In this document: one piece after another, positions 10,139-19,490 of the stretch
How positions within the stretch are numbered: the stretch's first letter is position 1
How the letters are laid out: each line of letters opens with the position of its first letter
DNA from: CAZSBG01 sp964605145
GTDB taxonomy: Bacteria; Zhuqueibacterota; Zhuqueibacteria; Thermofontimicrobiales; Thermofontimicrobiaceae
DNA: 64,000 nucleotides
Reading direction: 5' to 3'
NCBI GenBank assembly: GCA_964605145.1
Contig: CAZSBG010000002.1
Location: 73,688 to 137,687, forward strand
Made by a program: the position numbers and the translations under genes
The notes under the pieces: generated by a model
What the model saw: the letters and a program-made list of their open reading frames with translations, nothing else
Databases searched by the model: none
Told to the model about the DNA's origin: nothing

Positions 10139-11866
10139 ATGCAAGACTATTCAAATTTATTGCTTTCTTCCATTGAAAAAAATGAGGTAAGAAAAATAAT
10201 AAAAACCGGAGGTGTTGTAGACGACTTCAGAGTTTTAATCCAGGAAATATGTGCTGGCATGGAATTAGGCGATACAGGAATTAAAATTGTGGTGTTAAAA
10301 AAAAGTCATTTGGGAATTGAGCTTTTGAAATGGGGAATTTATGAATATCCATTTCAACTTAATCACTCAAGTTTGGGACAAAGCGCAGGCGCTCTTGACA
10401 CACTCATTTCAAAGCTGAACATCCGCGGCGCGAAGACTGCTCTATCAATGAATAATGGTGTGCATCTACAGTACATTGCTATGCCCATTATTTCGGATGA
10501 AGGATTCGTCGCCAGAGTTCGAGAATATCTTGGGCCAAATTACGTGGGAAATGAACACAGCGATATCTATTTTTCGAGGCCGTACGGAATAATCCGGGAT
10601 CGCGCCGGGGCGATTGTGAAACATGGAATCGCGGCTATTGCAGATGAATCGTATTTTAATGAGACGATTCAATTGATGAAAAATCAATCTGTTGACTTGC
10701 GTCGCATGGAATCTTCCTGCATGGCATTGATGGATTTGTTTGATATTCCCACGGCTTTTACAGAACCGTATTGTTTGATTGATCTGGGCTCATTATCTGT
10801 GCGGATTAGTATTGTTCAAAATAGAAGAATTATCTTTCACAGAACGGTATATTCAATTGATAAATACCTGACGAAGGAGCTATCAGAGATATATCAAATT
10901 CGGCAGGAATTGGCGGAGAGAATTAAAAAGAAAATGCTCTTTTCAGGGGGGGATAGCGATGAACAAAAATTAGTTGAAGAACGAATATTTGAAATGACAG
11001 AGCCCATTTTGTGCATTTTGGTGGATGAAATAAAATCGACATTTCGGATATACAAACATGAATCAGGTAAAAATGTAAATAAAATAGTATTGACCGGGGG
11101 TGGTGCACTTATTTCAGGAATTGATAAATTCCTGCAACTCAAACTAAATATCGATGTTGAAATTGGCAAAATTCGCCATAAAATCAACTTGCATGAATCT
11201 GTCGATGAAAAGGAGTTCCGATTGTATGCAAGTCGATTAACTTCTGCAATCGGTGCGGCAAGGAATGAATTAATTAACAATGACGAACACAGTATAAATT
11301 TATTTGGTGACCGGATGAAGTCGAATAGAAATGTACAAAACAGAGTGAAAGTGTGGGTCATATTGTTCGTGATCCTATTCACGGGTTTATTCATAAGAAA
11401 TGATTTGAACATGAGAAGCATAGAATATCAAAAAAATATTCAAACATGTGAAAAAATATTGAGAGATTTGGAGAAAAGAATAAACCATTTATCAGACGCG
11501 CAGACTCAGTTGAAGACTGCCTCACATGAAACACGAGATTTAGACAGGATGAAAACCAGCCAAATTCTCAGGAAGCTCGGCAACAACCTGCCGCCATCGC
11601 TGTGGCTCGAGAGAATGAAAATTGAGAATGAGCCGAATCAGTCAGTCGATGCATTGGTCAAAGTGAATGTCCGTTCGCGTGAGAAGAGTGCATTTAGGAG
11701 GGTTTTTCAATTTGAAGGACGGTCCATCAATAAAGCCGCAATCAGGGATTTTTTGAATCAAATAGAACAAATGTCTCAGTGGAATAAAGTTACTTTGAAA
11801 AAAATTGACTGGGTCGGTTCGAGCGATGATGGCATTTGGGAATTTACAATTCATGTTGTCCAGTAA
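10139..11866 (+). CDS. Fused PilM-PilN-like pilus assembly protein
   Basis: 575 residues from the ATG at 10139; an in-frame TTG at 10112 would add nine. Neither has a clear ribosome site. The first ~390 residues look like the actin-fold ATPase PilM/GspL-N: a CLIDLGSLSVRISI phosphate-binding-like segment and a VLTGGGALISG motif near residue 320. The chain then enters INLFGDRMKSN, a PilN-type start, with one membrane helix (about 405-422), a coiled segment and a periplasmic ferredoxin-like domain. PilM is normally cytoplasmic and binds the tail of PilN, so the fusion makes this link covalent. It heads a module with PilO- and PilP-like genes. No PilQ, PilB or PilC gene is in the window. Confidence 0.75.
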   Translation: MQDYSNLLLSSIEKNEVRKIIKTGGVVDDFRVLIQEICAGMELGDTGIKIVVLKKSHLGIELLKWGIYEYPFQLNHSSLGQSAGALDTLISKLNIRGAKTALSMNNGVHLQYIAMPIISDEGFVARVREYLGPNYVGNEHSDIYFSRPYGIIRDRAGAIVKHGIAAIADESYFNETIQLMKNQSVDLRRMESSCMALMDLFDIPTAFTEPYCLIDLGSLSVRISIVQNRRIIFHRTVYSIDKYLTKELSEIYQIRQELAERIKKKMLFSGGDSDEQKLVEERIFEMTEPILCILVDEIKSTFRIYKHESGKNVNKIVLTGGGALISGIDKFLQLKLNIDVEIGKIRHKINLHESVDEKEFRLYASRLTSAIGAARNELINNDEHSINLFGDRMKSNRNVQNRVKVWVILFVILFTGLFIRNDLNMRSIEYQKNIQTCEKILRDLEKRINHLSDAQTQLKTASHETRDLDRMKTSQILRKLGNNLPPSLWLERMKIENEPNQSVDALVKVNVRSREKSAFRRVFQFEGRSINKAAIRDFLNQIEQMSQWNKVTLKKIDWVGSSDDGIWEFTIHVVQ

Positions 11867-11933
11867 TGGTGATCATTTAGTATTTTAAAATTGACATAAA
11901 AAAGTGAGTAAAATTGTCGACAGGTGAAATAAG

Positions 11934-12434
11934 ATGAATAAGAATAAGGTGGTATTCGGCGCTTTAGGTTTTTTGGTTTTGGCGATCGCTGCGTGGAGCA
12001 TAATTCCTCCCGTATTGAAAATGCAAGACCAGAAACAAGCGGTGCTAAAATTAGAAGAAAAATTAACCGAAAAATTTCAGGAGCTTAAGGCATTGGAACA
12101 GGTAAAAGTGAAGGTTGACAAGACCGTTGAACTCAAAGAAAAAGTGAAAAACGATTTGGATTTTCTGGAAAAAATATTAAAATCAAAAGAGAGTTTCCCT
12201 GAAATAAAATTCGAAACCGTTGAAGTCTTGAATAATTCAAACATGACTGAATTGAAAGAGGAAAGCTATCCCATTAAAATACGAATGAAAGCCCAATTTA
12301 GCAAAATTGGTGATTACCTTGTATATTTGGAAAGCTGTTTTTCATCAATTCAAATAGATAAACTGGATGTATTTCCTGTGGCTGATGACAAGAATCTAAT
12401 TTGTGCAAATTTGCTGGGTGTTATTTCTCTGTAA
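11934..12434 (+). CDS. PilO-like inner-membrane protein
   Basis: A 166-residue bitopic protein with a membrane helix at about residues 7-25, a coiled coil (about 30-80, Lys/Glu/Leu-rich) and a C-terminal alpha-beta domain. This is the layout of PilO, which pairs with PilN to form the alignment subcomplex of type IV pili; GspM has the same build. It lies 67 bases after the PilM-PilN fusion and 49 before the PilP-like gene. The call rests on architecture and gene order more than on signature residues. Confidence 0.6.
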   Translation: MNKNKVVFGALGFLVLAIAAWSIIPPVLKMQDQKQAVLKLEEKLTEKFQELKALEQVKVKVDKTVELKEKVKNDLDFLEKILKSKESFPEIKFETVEVLNNSNMTELKEESYPIKIRMKAQFSKIGDYLVYLESCFSSIQIDKLDVFPVADDKNLICANLLGVISL

Positions 12435-12483
12435 AATTTCAGCGCTTTTTGAATGAAAAACTGGATGTTTGGTGAGGTGAGAA

Positions 12484-12963
12484 ATGAATATACGAAATAA
12501 ACAATTGAATCTATTTCCGATTCGAATATGCTGGATTCTTTTTTCCATACTTTTTGTGATGAATAATGCTGTATGTCTTGCACAAGTATTGTCAAACATT
12601 GATTCTTCGGGCTATGAAATATCCGATACAAAAAATGATTCAGATGTGGTTTTGTCCAACCTGGTTTTTGATCTGAAGGATATTTTAGCAGATGAATACT
12701 GGGGACGCAATCCTTTTTTGCCCTATGCAAATTTACGAGGGGGAGAACGGATCGAATTGAATTCAGTTCAGGCGGATAAAAATGATCGTGTTTTTTTTCT
12801 CGAGCAAATATATTGGATACGGAATGGTAAGCGGGCAATTATAAATAAACAAAAATTAATGTCAGGCGATACGATTAAAGGATATCGTATCAATTACATT
12901 GGTGAAAAAGTTGTGATTTTAAAATCAAAGAATGACTACGTTGTGCTTTCTCTGAATGAATGA
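12484..12963 (+). CDS. PilP/GspC-like periplasmic protein
   Basis: 159 residues with a signal sequence or anchor at about residues 12-33, then WGRNPFLPY near residue 75 and a small beta domain (about 100-159, with RAIINKQKLMSGDTIKG and VVILKSKNDYVVLSL). Those features match the homology-region domain of PilP and GspC, which joins the inner-membrane PilNO platform to the outer-membrane secretin. Its stop overlaps the start of the histidine kinase gene by 8 bases, so the two are probably translated together. The secretin itself is not encoded here. Confidence 0.6.
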   Translation: MNIRNKQLNLFPIRICWILFSILFVMNNAVCLAQVLSNIDSSGYEISDTKNDSDVVLSNLVFDLKDILADEYWGRNPFLPYANLRGGERIELNSVQADKNDRVFFLEQIYWIRNGKRAIINKQKLMSGDTIKGYRINYIGEKVVILKSKNDYVVLSLNE

Positions 12964-14065
12964 CAGATATATGGACAATCTTATGGAATTAAACGATAAC
13001 AATAATCAGGAACCGACGCGGAATAACTTCAATTTCGAAGAACAGTTCGAAGATTTGTGCCGAATTTATGAGATTGGGTGTAATCTCATCGACAAGGTGA
13101 ATAATAAACAGGAATTGATGGATGCAATACTTGATGAATATATTTTTCGGTTCGATGAAATGCCCGGTACGGATATCAATAAAATCGCCCGGGACAACGG
13201 GGACTCTGAAATTCGAAATAAATTGAAATCGCTTGTTATGTTTGCGACACAGGCGGTCGCGCTGAGAGAAAAAGCAATTTTATACAAAGAACTGGAGTTG
13301 AAAAATCAGCAATTAATCCGCACGAATGAACAGCTATTGGAAAGAAATGAACAACTGATTCACCTGAATGAGCATTACCTGAATATGTTGTCTTTTGTGT
13401 CGCATGAATTGAGGAGTCCGTTGATTTCAATTCTGGGGTACGCTGAATTGATGAATGACAGATTGCTGGGCGAAATCAATAAAGATCAAAATGATGCGCT
13501 TCAGGTAATTCGGCGGGTGGTGAAAAATTTGATCAACATGACTAAAAACTATCTGGATTTATCCAAAATGGAGGTTGGAAAGTTAAAATTGCGGCGTGAA
13601 GTCTGTAATTTAAAAACAGGGATAATTGAGCCTGTTCTTGTGGAGATGAAAGAACAGTTTACCCAGAAGGAAATGAAAATTGTATGTCAAATGAAAGTAA
13701 AACAAGAGAATTATCCGCTCAACGTTGATCGTGAAATGATGAAGGTTGTCTTCACGAATATTTTTAGTAATGCGATTCGATATGGCAAAAGAGGAAGTGA
13801 AATTTTGTATTCCATAAATGGCGATGATAAATTTCATAAAATAGAAATATTTAATTACGGACCGGGTGTTTCGCATGACAAGCTGGACAGGCTATTCGAT
13901 AAATTTTCGAGATTCAGCGAATCGTTTGATGCTGAAACCGAACGTGGTACCGGACTGGGATTATACATTTCAAAGAATATCATTGAAATGCATCATGGCG
14001 AGGTTTGGGCAGAATCACAAAAAGGCGAGTGGTTCAAGGTTTTCATCCAGATTCCGAAAAATTAG
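12956..14065 (+). CDS. Soluble sensor histidine kinase
   Basis: 369 residues with no membrane helix. The N-terminal ~110 residues (a possible degenerate GAF-like sensor region) lead into a Gln/Asn/Leu-rich coiled coil and a HisKA domain with the phospho-acceptor His150 in FVSHELRSP. The HATPase_c domain carries an N-box (NIFSNAIRYG), a G1-like GPGV and a G2 GTGLGLYI. A second ATG at 12971 is possible. Translational overlap with the PilP-like gene and the response regulator 12 bases downstream suggest a dedicated two-component pair serving the pilus-like module. The signal is unknown. Confidence 0.9.
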   Translation: MNDRYMDNLMELNDNNNQEPTRNNFNFEEQFEDLCRIYEIGCNLIDKVNNKQELMDAILDEYIFRFDEMPGTDINKIARDNGDSEIRNKLKSLVMFATQAVALREKAILYKELELKNQQLIRTNEQLLERNEQLIHLNEHYLNMLSFVSHELRSPLISILGYAELMNDRLLGEINKDQNDALQVIRRVVKNLINMTKNYLDLSKMEVGKLKLRREVCNLKTGIIEPVLVEMKEQFTQKEMKIVCQMKVKQENYPLNVDREMMKVVFTNIFSNAIRYGKRGSEILYSINGDDKFHKIEIFNYGPGVSHDKLDRLFDKFSRFSESFDAETERGTGLGLYISKNIIEMHHGEVWAESQKGEWFKVFIQIPKN

Positions 14066-14077
14066 GGGAAATCAAAC

Positions 14078-15535
14078 GTGAAAGAAAGAAAAGTTTTTAT
14101 CATAGATGATGATGCACATACCCAGGAGTTGCTAAAGAATGTGTTCGAGAGCGAAAACTATTTTGTGGTGGTCGATGAAGGAAATAGCGATGTTTGTAAG
14201 CGAATAAAAAATGCTGAGCCGGACATCATTTTGCTGGATTTGCTCATGCCGGAAAATAACGGCCTGGAAATATTCAAGCAGCTCAAACAAGATCCTGCGT
14301 GTGTGTCGATTCCTGTTGTAGTGTTGACTTCGCATCAAAATTTTAACAGCAAAATTGAATTGCTTAGAGAGGGTGTGCTGGATTATATATATAAGCCATT
14401 TCGAAAACAGGAATTACTGTATCGCGTGAAAAACTATATTGAATTCTGTTCTCCGGGCAGCAAGCAATTGATGGATGAAAAAGTAATATTCAATCAATTA
14501 CAGGAAATATCTATTTTTCGAAAGACAGATTGGATCGAGCCAAAAGTGAGTAAGGCAAGCATCAGCGGCTATGTTTACCCTGATGTGCAAGTCGTTGCGC
14601 ATCAGTCGGTTCCGGGAAGAGAGCGTGAACTGCTGGAAAAATGGGCTTCGGAAGAAATTATGAAGAGAAAGCTTGTGGACGTGGTGGATGTTTGCCCGGT
14701 ATGTTTTCATTACACCATTTCCTTTCGAGATGTTTGTCCTAAATGCCAGTCAGTGAATTTTGAAAAACAGGAAAAAAAATCAACACAGGATAAGGAAAAA
14801 AAGGAATATTCATGTAGCGAATGTGGAGCATGTTTTGAAATACCATCCGTCTCGTGTCATTGTCTGAATTGCGATGAAAAATTCGATTATAAAAAAATAA
14901 TTCCTCAGCGAATCTATGCCTATCAATTTCTAAGCGAGTCCTCAGCTTCAGAAGAAACAAAAGGAATTGAAATTCACCCATTGAATATTGAAGAAGTAAC
15001 TCAACCTAAAATTATCCAGCAGGTTGAAAATAAAAGTGCCGAAGGAAATGGGTGGTTGATTTTGGACTGTATACCAAAGGCATTTGAGCAATCAAAAGTG
15101 AATTATATTGACTACGATCAATTGAAAATGAAATTGTCCCGCTTGATTGAAAATGCTGCTCCGGATGGGACCAATATTACCGTCATGTCTCTCGGGATAC
15201 AGCATTTTGAAAATTACTATCGGAGATACAACGCAGAAATAATGGTCCGTTTGTTCAAAAATATTATCACGGTAATTCATAAACATGTCAGGAATTTTGA
15301 TGTGCTCAGTTACAGCGCAGATCAGAAAAATATTTTGTTGATGCTGCCGAACACTCATCTGACGCTGGCGAAAATTATAGCAGATAGAATTCAAAACCGA
15401 TTGAATAGAATTCAAACCACGTTTCAACTGGAAATACAGCTTGCAAGTTTTCCACAGGATGGAAAGAATGCCGACGAAATACTCACCATGATGGAAATGG
15501 GGATTGAAAAAATTAATTCTGATATCTCATTTTGA
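14078..15535 (+). CDS. Response regulator: REC, zinc ribbons, degenerate GGDEF
   Basis: 485 residues from a GTG start with AGGGGAA upstream. The REC domain (about 1-120) has acidic residues at IDDD and the phosphorylation site Asp54 in LLDLLMP, plus the conserved Lys of YKPF. After a linker come two cysteine clusters starting at Cys206: CPVC...CPKC and CSEC...CHCLNC, likely zinc ribbons (a TackOD1-type metal-binding domain is a possible match). The C-terminal ~150 residues have a diguanylate-cyclase fold pattern, but the GGDEF position reads SADQK (from Ser413), so cyclase activity is unlikely. It probably works as a phosphorylation-dependent protein-interaction switch for the kinase encoded upstream. 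Confidence 0.85.
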   Translation: MKERKVFIIDDDAHTQELLKNVFESENYFVVVDEGNSDVCKRIKNAEPDIILLDLLMPENNGLEIFKQLKQDPACVSIPVVVLTSHQNFNSKIELLREGVLDYIYKPFRKQELLYRVKNYIEFCSPGSKQLMDEKVIFNQLQEISIFRKTDWIEPKVSKASISGYVYPDVQVVAHQSVPGRERELLEKWASEEIMKRKLVDVVDVCPVCFHYTISFRDVCPKCQSVNFEKQEKKSTQDKEKKEYSCSECGACFEIPSVSCHCLNCDEKFDYKKIIPQRIYAYQFLSESSASEETKGIEIHPLNIEEVTQPKIIQQVENKSAEGNGWLILDCIPKAFEQSKVNYIDYDQLKMKLSRLIENAAPDGTNITVMSLGIQHFENYYRRYNAEIMVRLFKNIITVIHKHVRNFDVLSYSADQKNILLMLPNTHLTLAKIIADRIQNRLNRIQTTFQLEIQLASFPQDGKNADEILTMMEMGIEKINSDISF

Positions 15536-15847
15536 AATCATGAGGCGATTCCATTTCTGATTAAATTTCACTCTCGGGGATTCAGTAACGTGCTTTTCTC
15601 TGCACTTCTTCTATGATGACATCCATACCTGAATATTTCCACCAAATATGAACTACATTTCACTTTGATTTGTATAATTAATTTTGTACATTAATTTTAA
15701 TTTGTCATTTTTAAACTTTGGGTAAACCAAAGGCCTAAACAGCTTTTTTTCTGAATCGAAAAAGTAGAAATAAAAAGCAATCTCATTAACGGATAGAATT
15801 AGCCCGACTATCCCGCCAATAGCATTTAAAAGTAAACCTCTCTCATT
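15536..15847. other. Intergenic region, nothing firm seen
   Basis: 312 AT-rich bases between the response regulator and the DUF2520 gene. I find no convincing terminator, sigma-70 promoter, RNA gene or start codon with a ribosome site. A long minus-strand open frame runs through it but has no supported start. Confidence 0.5.
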
Positions 15848-16750
15848 ATGGTACGTTCGATTGACCGTATTGCGATAATTGGTGCCGGTCGTTTGGGTAC
15901 GGCGCTCATAAAAGCCTTGGCCGAACTTTCGCAATTTCGCATTTCTGCTATTATTGATAATAATAGAATACATGCAGAAAAATTCTCCAGGATATTGCAT
16001 GAAACTGTTTTGTCCGATCAGTTGATCGATCTTGAGCCAGTGGATACAATTTTCATTGCAGTGCCGGATGATGCAATACAGTCGGTCGCGGATGAATTAA
16101 CACAAATTGCAAAGAAAACCAAAATAGCGAATTTCGTCTTTCATATGTCAGGATCATTGCCCAGTGATGTGCTTGATAATTTAAAGCGCTATCAAATCGA
16201 GATAGGCAGCATGCACCCGGTGCAATCATTTTCCGGTCTGGAAGATGATGAGAACAGGTTGAAAAATATATATTTTGGCTTGGAAGGAACGGAGAATGCG
16301 ATAGATAGAATGGCTCAATTTGTGAAAATCCTGTGTTCTCATTACATCCTGATTCCCTGTGAATCCAAACCATTGTATCATTTGGCTTGCACGATTGCCT
16401 CAAATTACATCGTTGCACTGGTCAAACCTGTCATCGAAATTTTTGAGAAAATGGGTTACCCTGAAACAGAGAGCAAAAAAATATTTTTTCCGCTTGTATA
16501 CAATTCACTTGAAAATATAATGGAAAGGAGTGTAAATGAAGCATTAACAGGGCCGATAGCAAGAGGGGATGAAGGAACAATTGAGAAGCATATTCAAATA
16601 CTGAGAAAATTTCTTCCTACCTATGAAGATTTCTATAGGGAATTGGGAAAAATAGCACTCGATTTTGAATCGGTCCGCAGTACGCTGTCGGCAGAAACAA
16701 CCAGGAAAATACGACAACTTTTGAATGACAAGGATGAAAACGATGATTGA
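15848..16750 (+). CDS. Rossmann-fold DUF2520 reductase-like protein
   Basis: 300 residues. The N-terminus has a dinucleotide-binding glycine motif (IAIIGAGRLGTALIKAL, residues ~8-24), followed by FHMSGSLPSDVL and GSMHPVQSFSG. These are typical of the family that pairs a ketopantoate-reductase-like Rossmann domain with a helical DUF2520 domain, of full family length. The substrate is unknown. The stop overlaps the next gene by 8 bases, implying translational coupling with the PHP phosphatase. No Shine-Dalgarno is visible at 15848. Confidence 0.85.
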   Translation: MVRSIDRIAIIGAGRLGTALIKALAELSQFRISAIIDNNRIHAEKFSRILHETVLSDQLIDLEPVDTIFIAVPDDAIQSVADELTQIAKKTKIANFVFHMSGSLPSDVLDNLKRYQIEIGSMHPVQSFSGLEDDENRLKNIYFGLEGTENAIDRMAQFVKILCSHYILIPCESKPLYHLACTIASNYIVALVKPVIEIFEKMGYPETESKKIFFPLVYNSLENIMERSVNEALTGPIARGDEGTIEKHIQILRKFLPTYEDFYRELGKIALDFESVRSTLSAETTRKIRQLLNDKDENDD

Positions 16751-17555
16751 AAAATTAGCTGACTACCACATTCATACGTCGTTATGCAACCATGCATCAG
16801 GAACAATGCGACAGTATGTAGAAGCCGCTATTCAGGCAGGCTTGAAAGAAATGGGTTTCTCGGATCATAATCCATTTGTGGATAATTACGTGAGTGATTA
16901 CCGCATGCGTCCACGCGATTTTGAGATTTATATGGATACAATAGACGATTTGAAAACATCTTACCCTGAAATAGTTATTAAAAAAGGGATTGAACTGGAT
17001 TTCATTCCGGGAGCCGTGAATTATATTTCGAATTTTGCTGAAAAGTATCAATTCGATTATATCATTGGAAGTGTTCATTATCTGGAAATGAACGGAACCA
17101 GAAATGTCACCTATCTGAATGATATTGAAGATAAAGACAAGGCGCGTATGTTTAAAATATATTTTGAGACTGTTTCCAAAGCAGCCAATACAGGTATTTT
17201 TGATATTATCGCACATTTCGATTTGCCAAGAAGGTTTTGGGGCGATCTGCCTGAGGAATCTTATCAACACGCAGAAAAAGCTTTGGAGACAATTAAAGCG
17301 AATGATGTATGCATTGAAATTAATACATCGGGATTCAGAACCAAATCTGTTGAAGAGCCGTTTCCCGGAAATCATATTTTAGAAATGGTGAAGGCCCTGG
17401 ACATCCCTGTAACACTGGGGTCTGATTCTCATACCCCGGACGATGTTGCAAGCTATTTTTATGAAGCAGTGGATCTGCTGCAAAGTATGGGGTATAAATC
17501 TGTCAATAAATTTTCAAACCATATAAGAAACGCAATTTCGCTGAACGGAACCTGA
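16743..17555 (+). CDS. PHP-family histidinol-phosphatase-like hydrolase
   Basis: 270 residues from the ATG at 16743, preferred over ATGs at 16725 and 16734 because AAGGA lies 8 bases before it. PHP metal-binding motifs are visible: DYHIHTSLC near the N-terminus, GFSDHNPF, the KGIELDF glutamate, GSVHYL, IAHFDLPRR and the C-terminal GSDSH. The length and motifs fit HisJ-type histidinol phosphatases (histidine synthesis), but other PHP phosphoesterases are similar and no other his gene is nearby. Confidence 0.8.
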   Translation: MIEKLADYHIHTSLCNHASGTMRQYVEAAIQAGLKEMGFSDHNPFVDNYVSDYRMRPRDFEIYMDTIDDLKTSYPEIVIKKGIELDFIPGAVNYISNFAEKYQFDYIIGSVHYLEMNGTRNVTYLNDIEDKDKARMFKIYFETVSKAANTGIFDIIAHFDLPRRFWGDLPEESYQHAEKALETIKANDVCIEINTSGFRTKSVEEPFPGNHILEMVKALDIPVTLGSDSHTPDDVASYFYEAVDLLQSMGYKSVNKFSNHIRNAISLNGT

Positions 17556-17573
17556 TAGAATACCGGAGGGAGT

Positions 17574-19433
17574 ATGTTATTACGAAAGGCGGTGCTCTTT
17601 ATTCTGGCGCTAAGTCTTTTATTTAATTGCGGAAAGAAAAAATCTGAAATTGTAGACTGGAGTCCGGCGCAATCCAAAGCCGGCGAGCCAGTGACCATTA
17701 CTTTCAGATCTGAAAAATCGGAACATTTCAGGGCATCATCCGATTCGGTTTTCATTATCTACCAACTGCAAAATGCCAATAATTCGGAAGTGCAGCGAAT
17801 TTCAATGCAAGGTCGGAATGGTATCTGGCAGACCGAAATTATGACTGAACCAGAATATTTGCTGTTAAACTTTAAGTTCGAAAACAATCAGGGGCTTGTT
17901 GAAGATAATGCGAAAAAAAGATGGACGATTTTTCTTCGAGATGAAAACAGTGCCATTCGGAAAGATAGTCATTATCTGGTTGGCGAATATCTTAGTCAAA
18001 TAGATCCGTCTCAATATCCCTTCAGCCGGATGAAAGCCATTGATGAATTCGAGAAAGAACTTGAATTATACCCTGGAAATTATAAAACATGGTTCGACTT
18101 GTGGTATTCACAGATTTCGACTTCGAATGAAAAGCGTGCAGCGCTGGATCGAGTTCGTCAACAATTCGATAGCCTTAAAACAATCTCACAGCCCGGACCT
18201 GAATTCTATCATTTAGCTTTTCGCACCAATTCGATACTTCTCAGGAACAGAAGTGAAGCTGAGAAATATGCGAATATGATCATCGGGGATTACAAAGATT
18301 ACAGCGAAGCAGAATCTATCGAATTATCCTTAATCTATCTGAACCATAGCAATGATACGGCCAGGCTTGTTACTGAGTTGAAAAAAATTGCAAATCGCGC
18401 AACAGATGAAAAAATGCTCCGCAATCTTAATTATCAATTGGGAAGTCTTTTTCGACAGCAACGCGATGTTGAAAATTCGATGAAACATTTTCAGAAAGTC
18501 ATTGATATTGATAAAGATGATATAGCGGTTCGACTGTCGCTTGCCAGATTATATCTTGAACAGAAAGAATATGATGCCGCATGGAAAATGGTTGATGAGG
18601 CCGAGGCAAATTGCACTGTTGAAACATTTATTCAGTCCAATCCGTGGGAAAGCCCTGCACAAAGAGAATCATGGCTTAATTTGAATCGCTGTCAGGTTTA
18701 TTCAACACGGGCTGCAATGTATTTCGAACAAGAGGAATTTGCAAAATCGATTGGGAGCAGAAAATATGTGTTGAACCTGGGAACGCCTTTTCCTGCATTT
18801 GAGTGGACCAAAATTGGCGATACCTATGTTGAAATGAATGAACTGGACAATGCACAGGTCGCTTATCTGAAAGCTGTGAGCATCAATGAAACACAGGAAG
18901 AAGCGAAAAATTCACTGAAGAACATCTTTCGACAAAGAAATGGAACAACTGCAGATTTCAATCGTTGGCTGGATGAGGAGGTCGAAAAAACAATCAAGGC
19001 AGCGGCAAAACAGGCGCCTGACTTTGAATTGCAGGATATTGACAACAACTTCGCCCGGTTAAACGAACAACGTGGAAAGGTCGTTGTGGTCACATTCTGG
19101 GATAGCTGGAGTCGGGAATTTCAGCAGGAATTGCCGCACCTCAATTCTTTGGTGGAAATTTATAAAGATCAGCAACGCGTTGTTTTCTGGGCAGTCACTG
19201 CGGAAGCGCCGGTGTCTGTCACAAAATTTATTGCAAAGAATCCGTTCAAATCTCGGGTGTTTCATTCCGGATATGATGTGAAAAAAATGTACGATATTAT
19301 CGGTGTTCCCACGCATGTGGTTATTGATAGACAGGGGAAAATTCGGTTCACCCATATTGGTTATTCCGGCAATTTGATAGAGAAGTTGCAGCGAGAAATT
19401 CAGTCATTGCTGGATGAACCAAAAAATCTGTAA
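17574..19433 (+). CDS. TPR lipoprotein with TlpA-like domain lacking cysteines
   Basis: 619 residues with a GGAGGG ribosome site. The signal peptide ends in a lipobox (LLFNC). An Ig-like beta region (about 25-125) is followed by TPR-type helices (about 140-470) and a C-terminal thioredoxin/TlpA-like domain (about 480-615, beginning APDFELQDIDN). The site that normally reads WCxxC is WSREF (in FWDSWSREFQQELP, residues ~506-519), so both redox cysteines are missing; the cis-Pro segment (GVPTHVVID) is intact. It is probably a binding or scaffold protein in the envelope rather than a disulfide reductase. It lies 18 bases after the PHP gene. Confidence 0.85.
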   Translation: MLLRKAVLFILALSLLFNCGKKKSEIVDWSPAQSKAGEPVTITFRSEKSEHFRASSDSVFIIYQLQNANNSEVQRISMQGRNGIWQTEIMTEPEYLLLNFKFENNQGLVEDNAKKRWTIFLRDENSAIRKDSHYLVGEYLSQIDPSQYPFSRMKAIDEFEKELELYPGNYKTWFDLWYSQISTSNEKRAALDRVRQQFDSLKTISQPGPEFYHLAFRTNSILLRNRSEAEKYANMIIGDYKDYSEAESIELSLIYLNHSNDTARLVTELKKIANRATDEKMLRNLNYQLGSLFRQQRDVENSMKHFQKVIDIDKDDIAVRLSLARLYLEQKEYDAAWKMVDEAEANCTVETFIQSNPWESPAQRESWLNLNRCQVYSTRAAMYFEQEEFAKSIGSRKYVLNLGTPFPAFEWTKIGDTYVEMNELDNAQVAYLKAVSINETQEEAKNSLKNIFRQRNGTTADFNRWLDEEVEKTIKAAAKQAPDFELQDIDNNFARLNEQRGKVVVVTFWDSWSREFQQELPHLNSLVEIYKDQQRVVFWAVTAEAPVSVTKFIAKNPFKSRVFHSGYDVKKMYDIIGVPTHVVIDRQGKIRFTHIGYSGNLIEKLQREIQSLLDEPKNL

Positions 19434-19490
19434 TTCCCATGAATTAACAAAAAATAATCAGTTAATTAATGTTTTTCTTGATTTGCAAAA

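Noticed and set aside
10894..11421. Long minus-strand frames opposite the pilus-like genes (also 12350-12838 and 16797-17375)
   Set aside because: They are antisense to clearly recognisable proteins and show no domain or start signal of their own.
11891..11919. TTGACA upstream of the PilO-like gene as a sigma-70 promoter
   Set aside because: No acceptable -10 hexamer lies at 16-18 bases spacing, and the gene is probably read from the upstream gene.
15653..16000. Minus-strand frame with a hydrophobic stretch in the intergenic region
   Set aside because: Its start lies inside the plus-strand DUF2520 gene, and no start codon with a ribosome site lies in the intergenic part.
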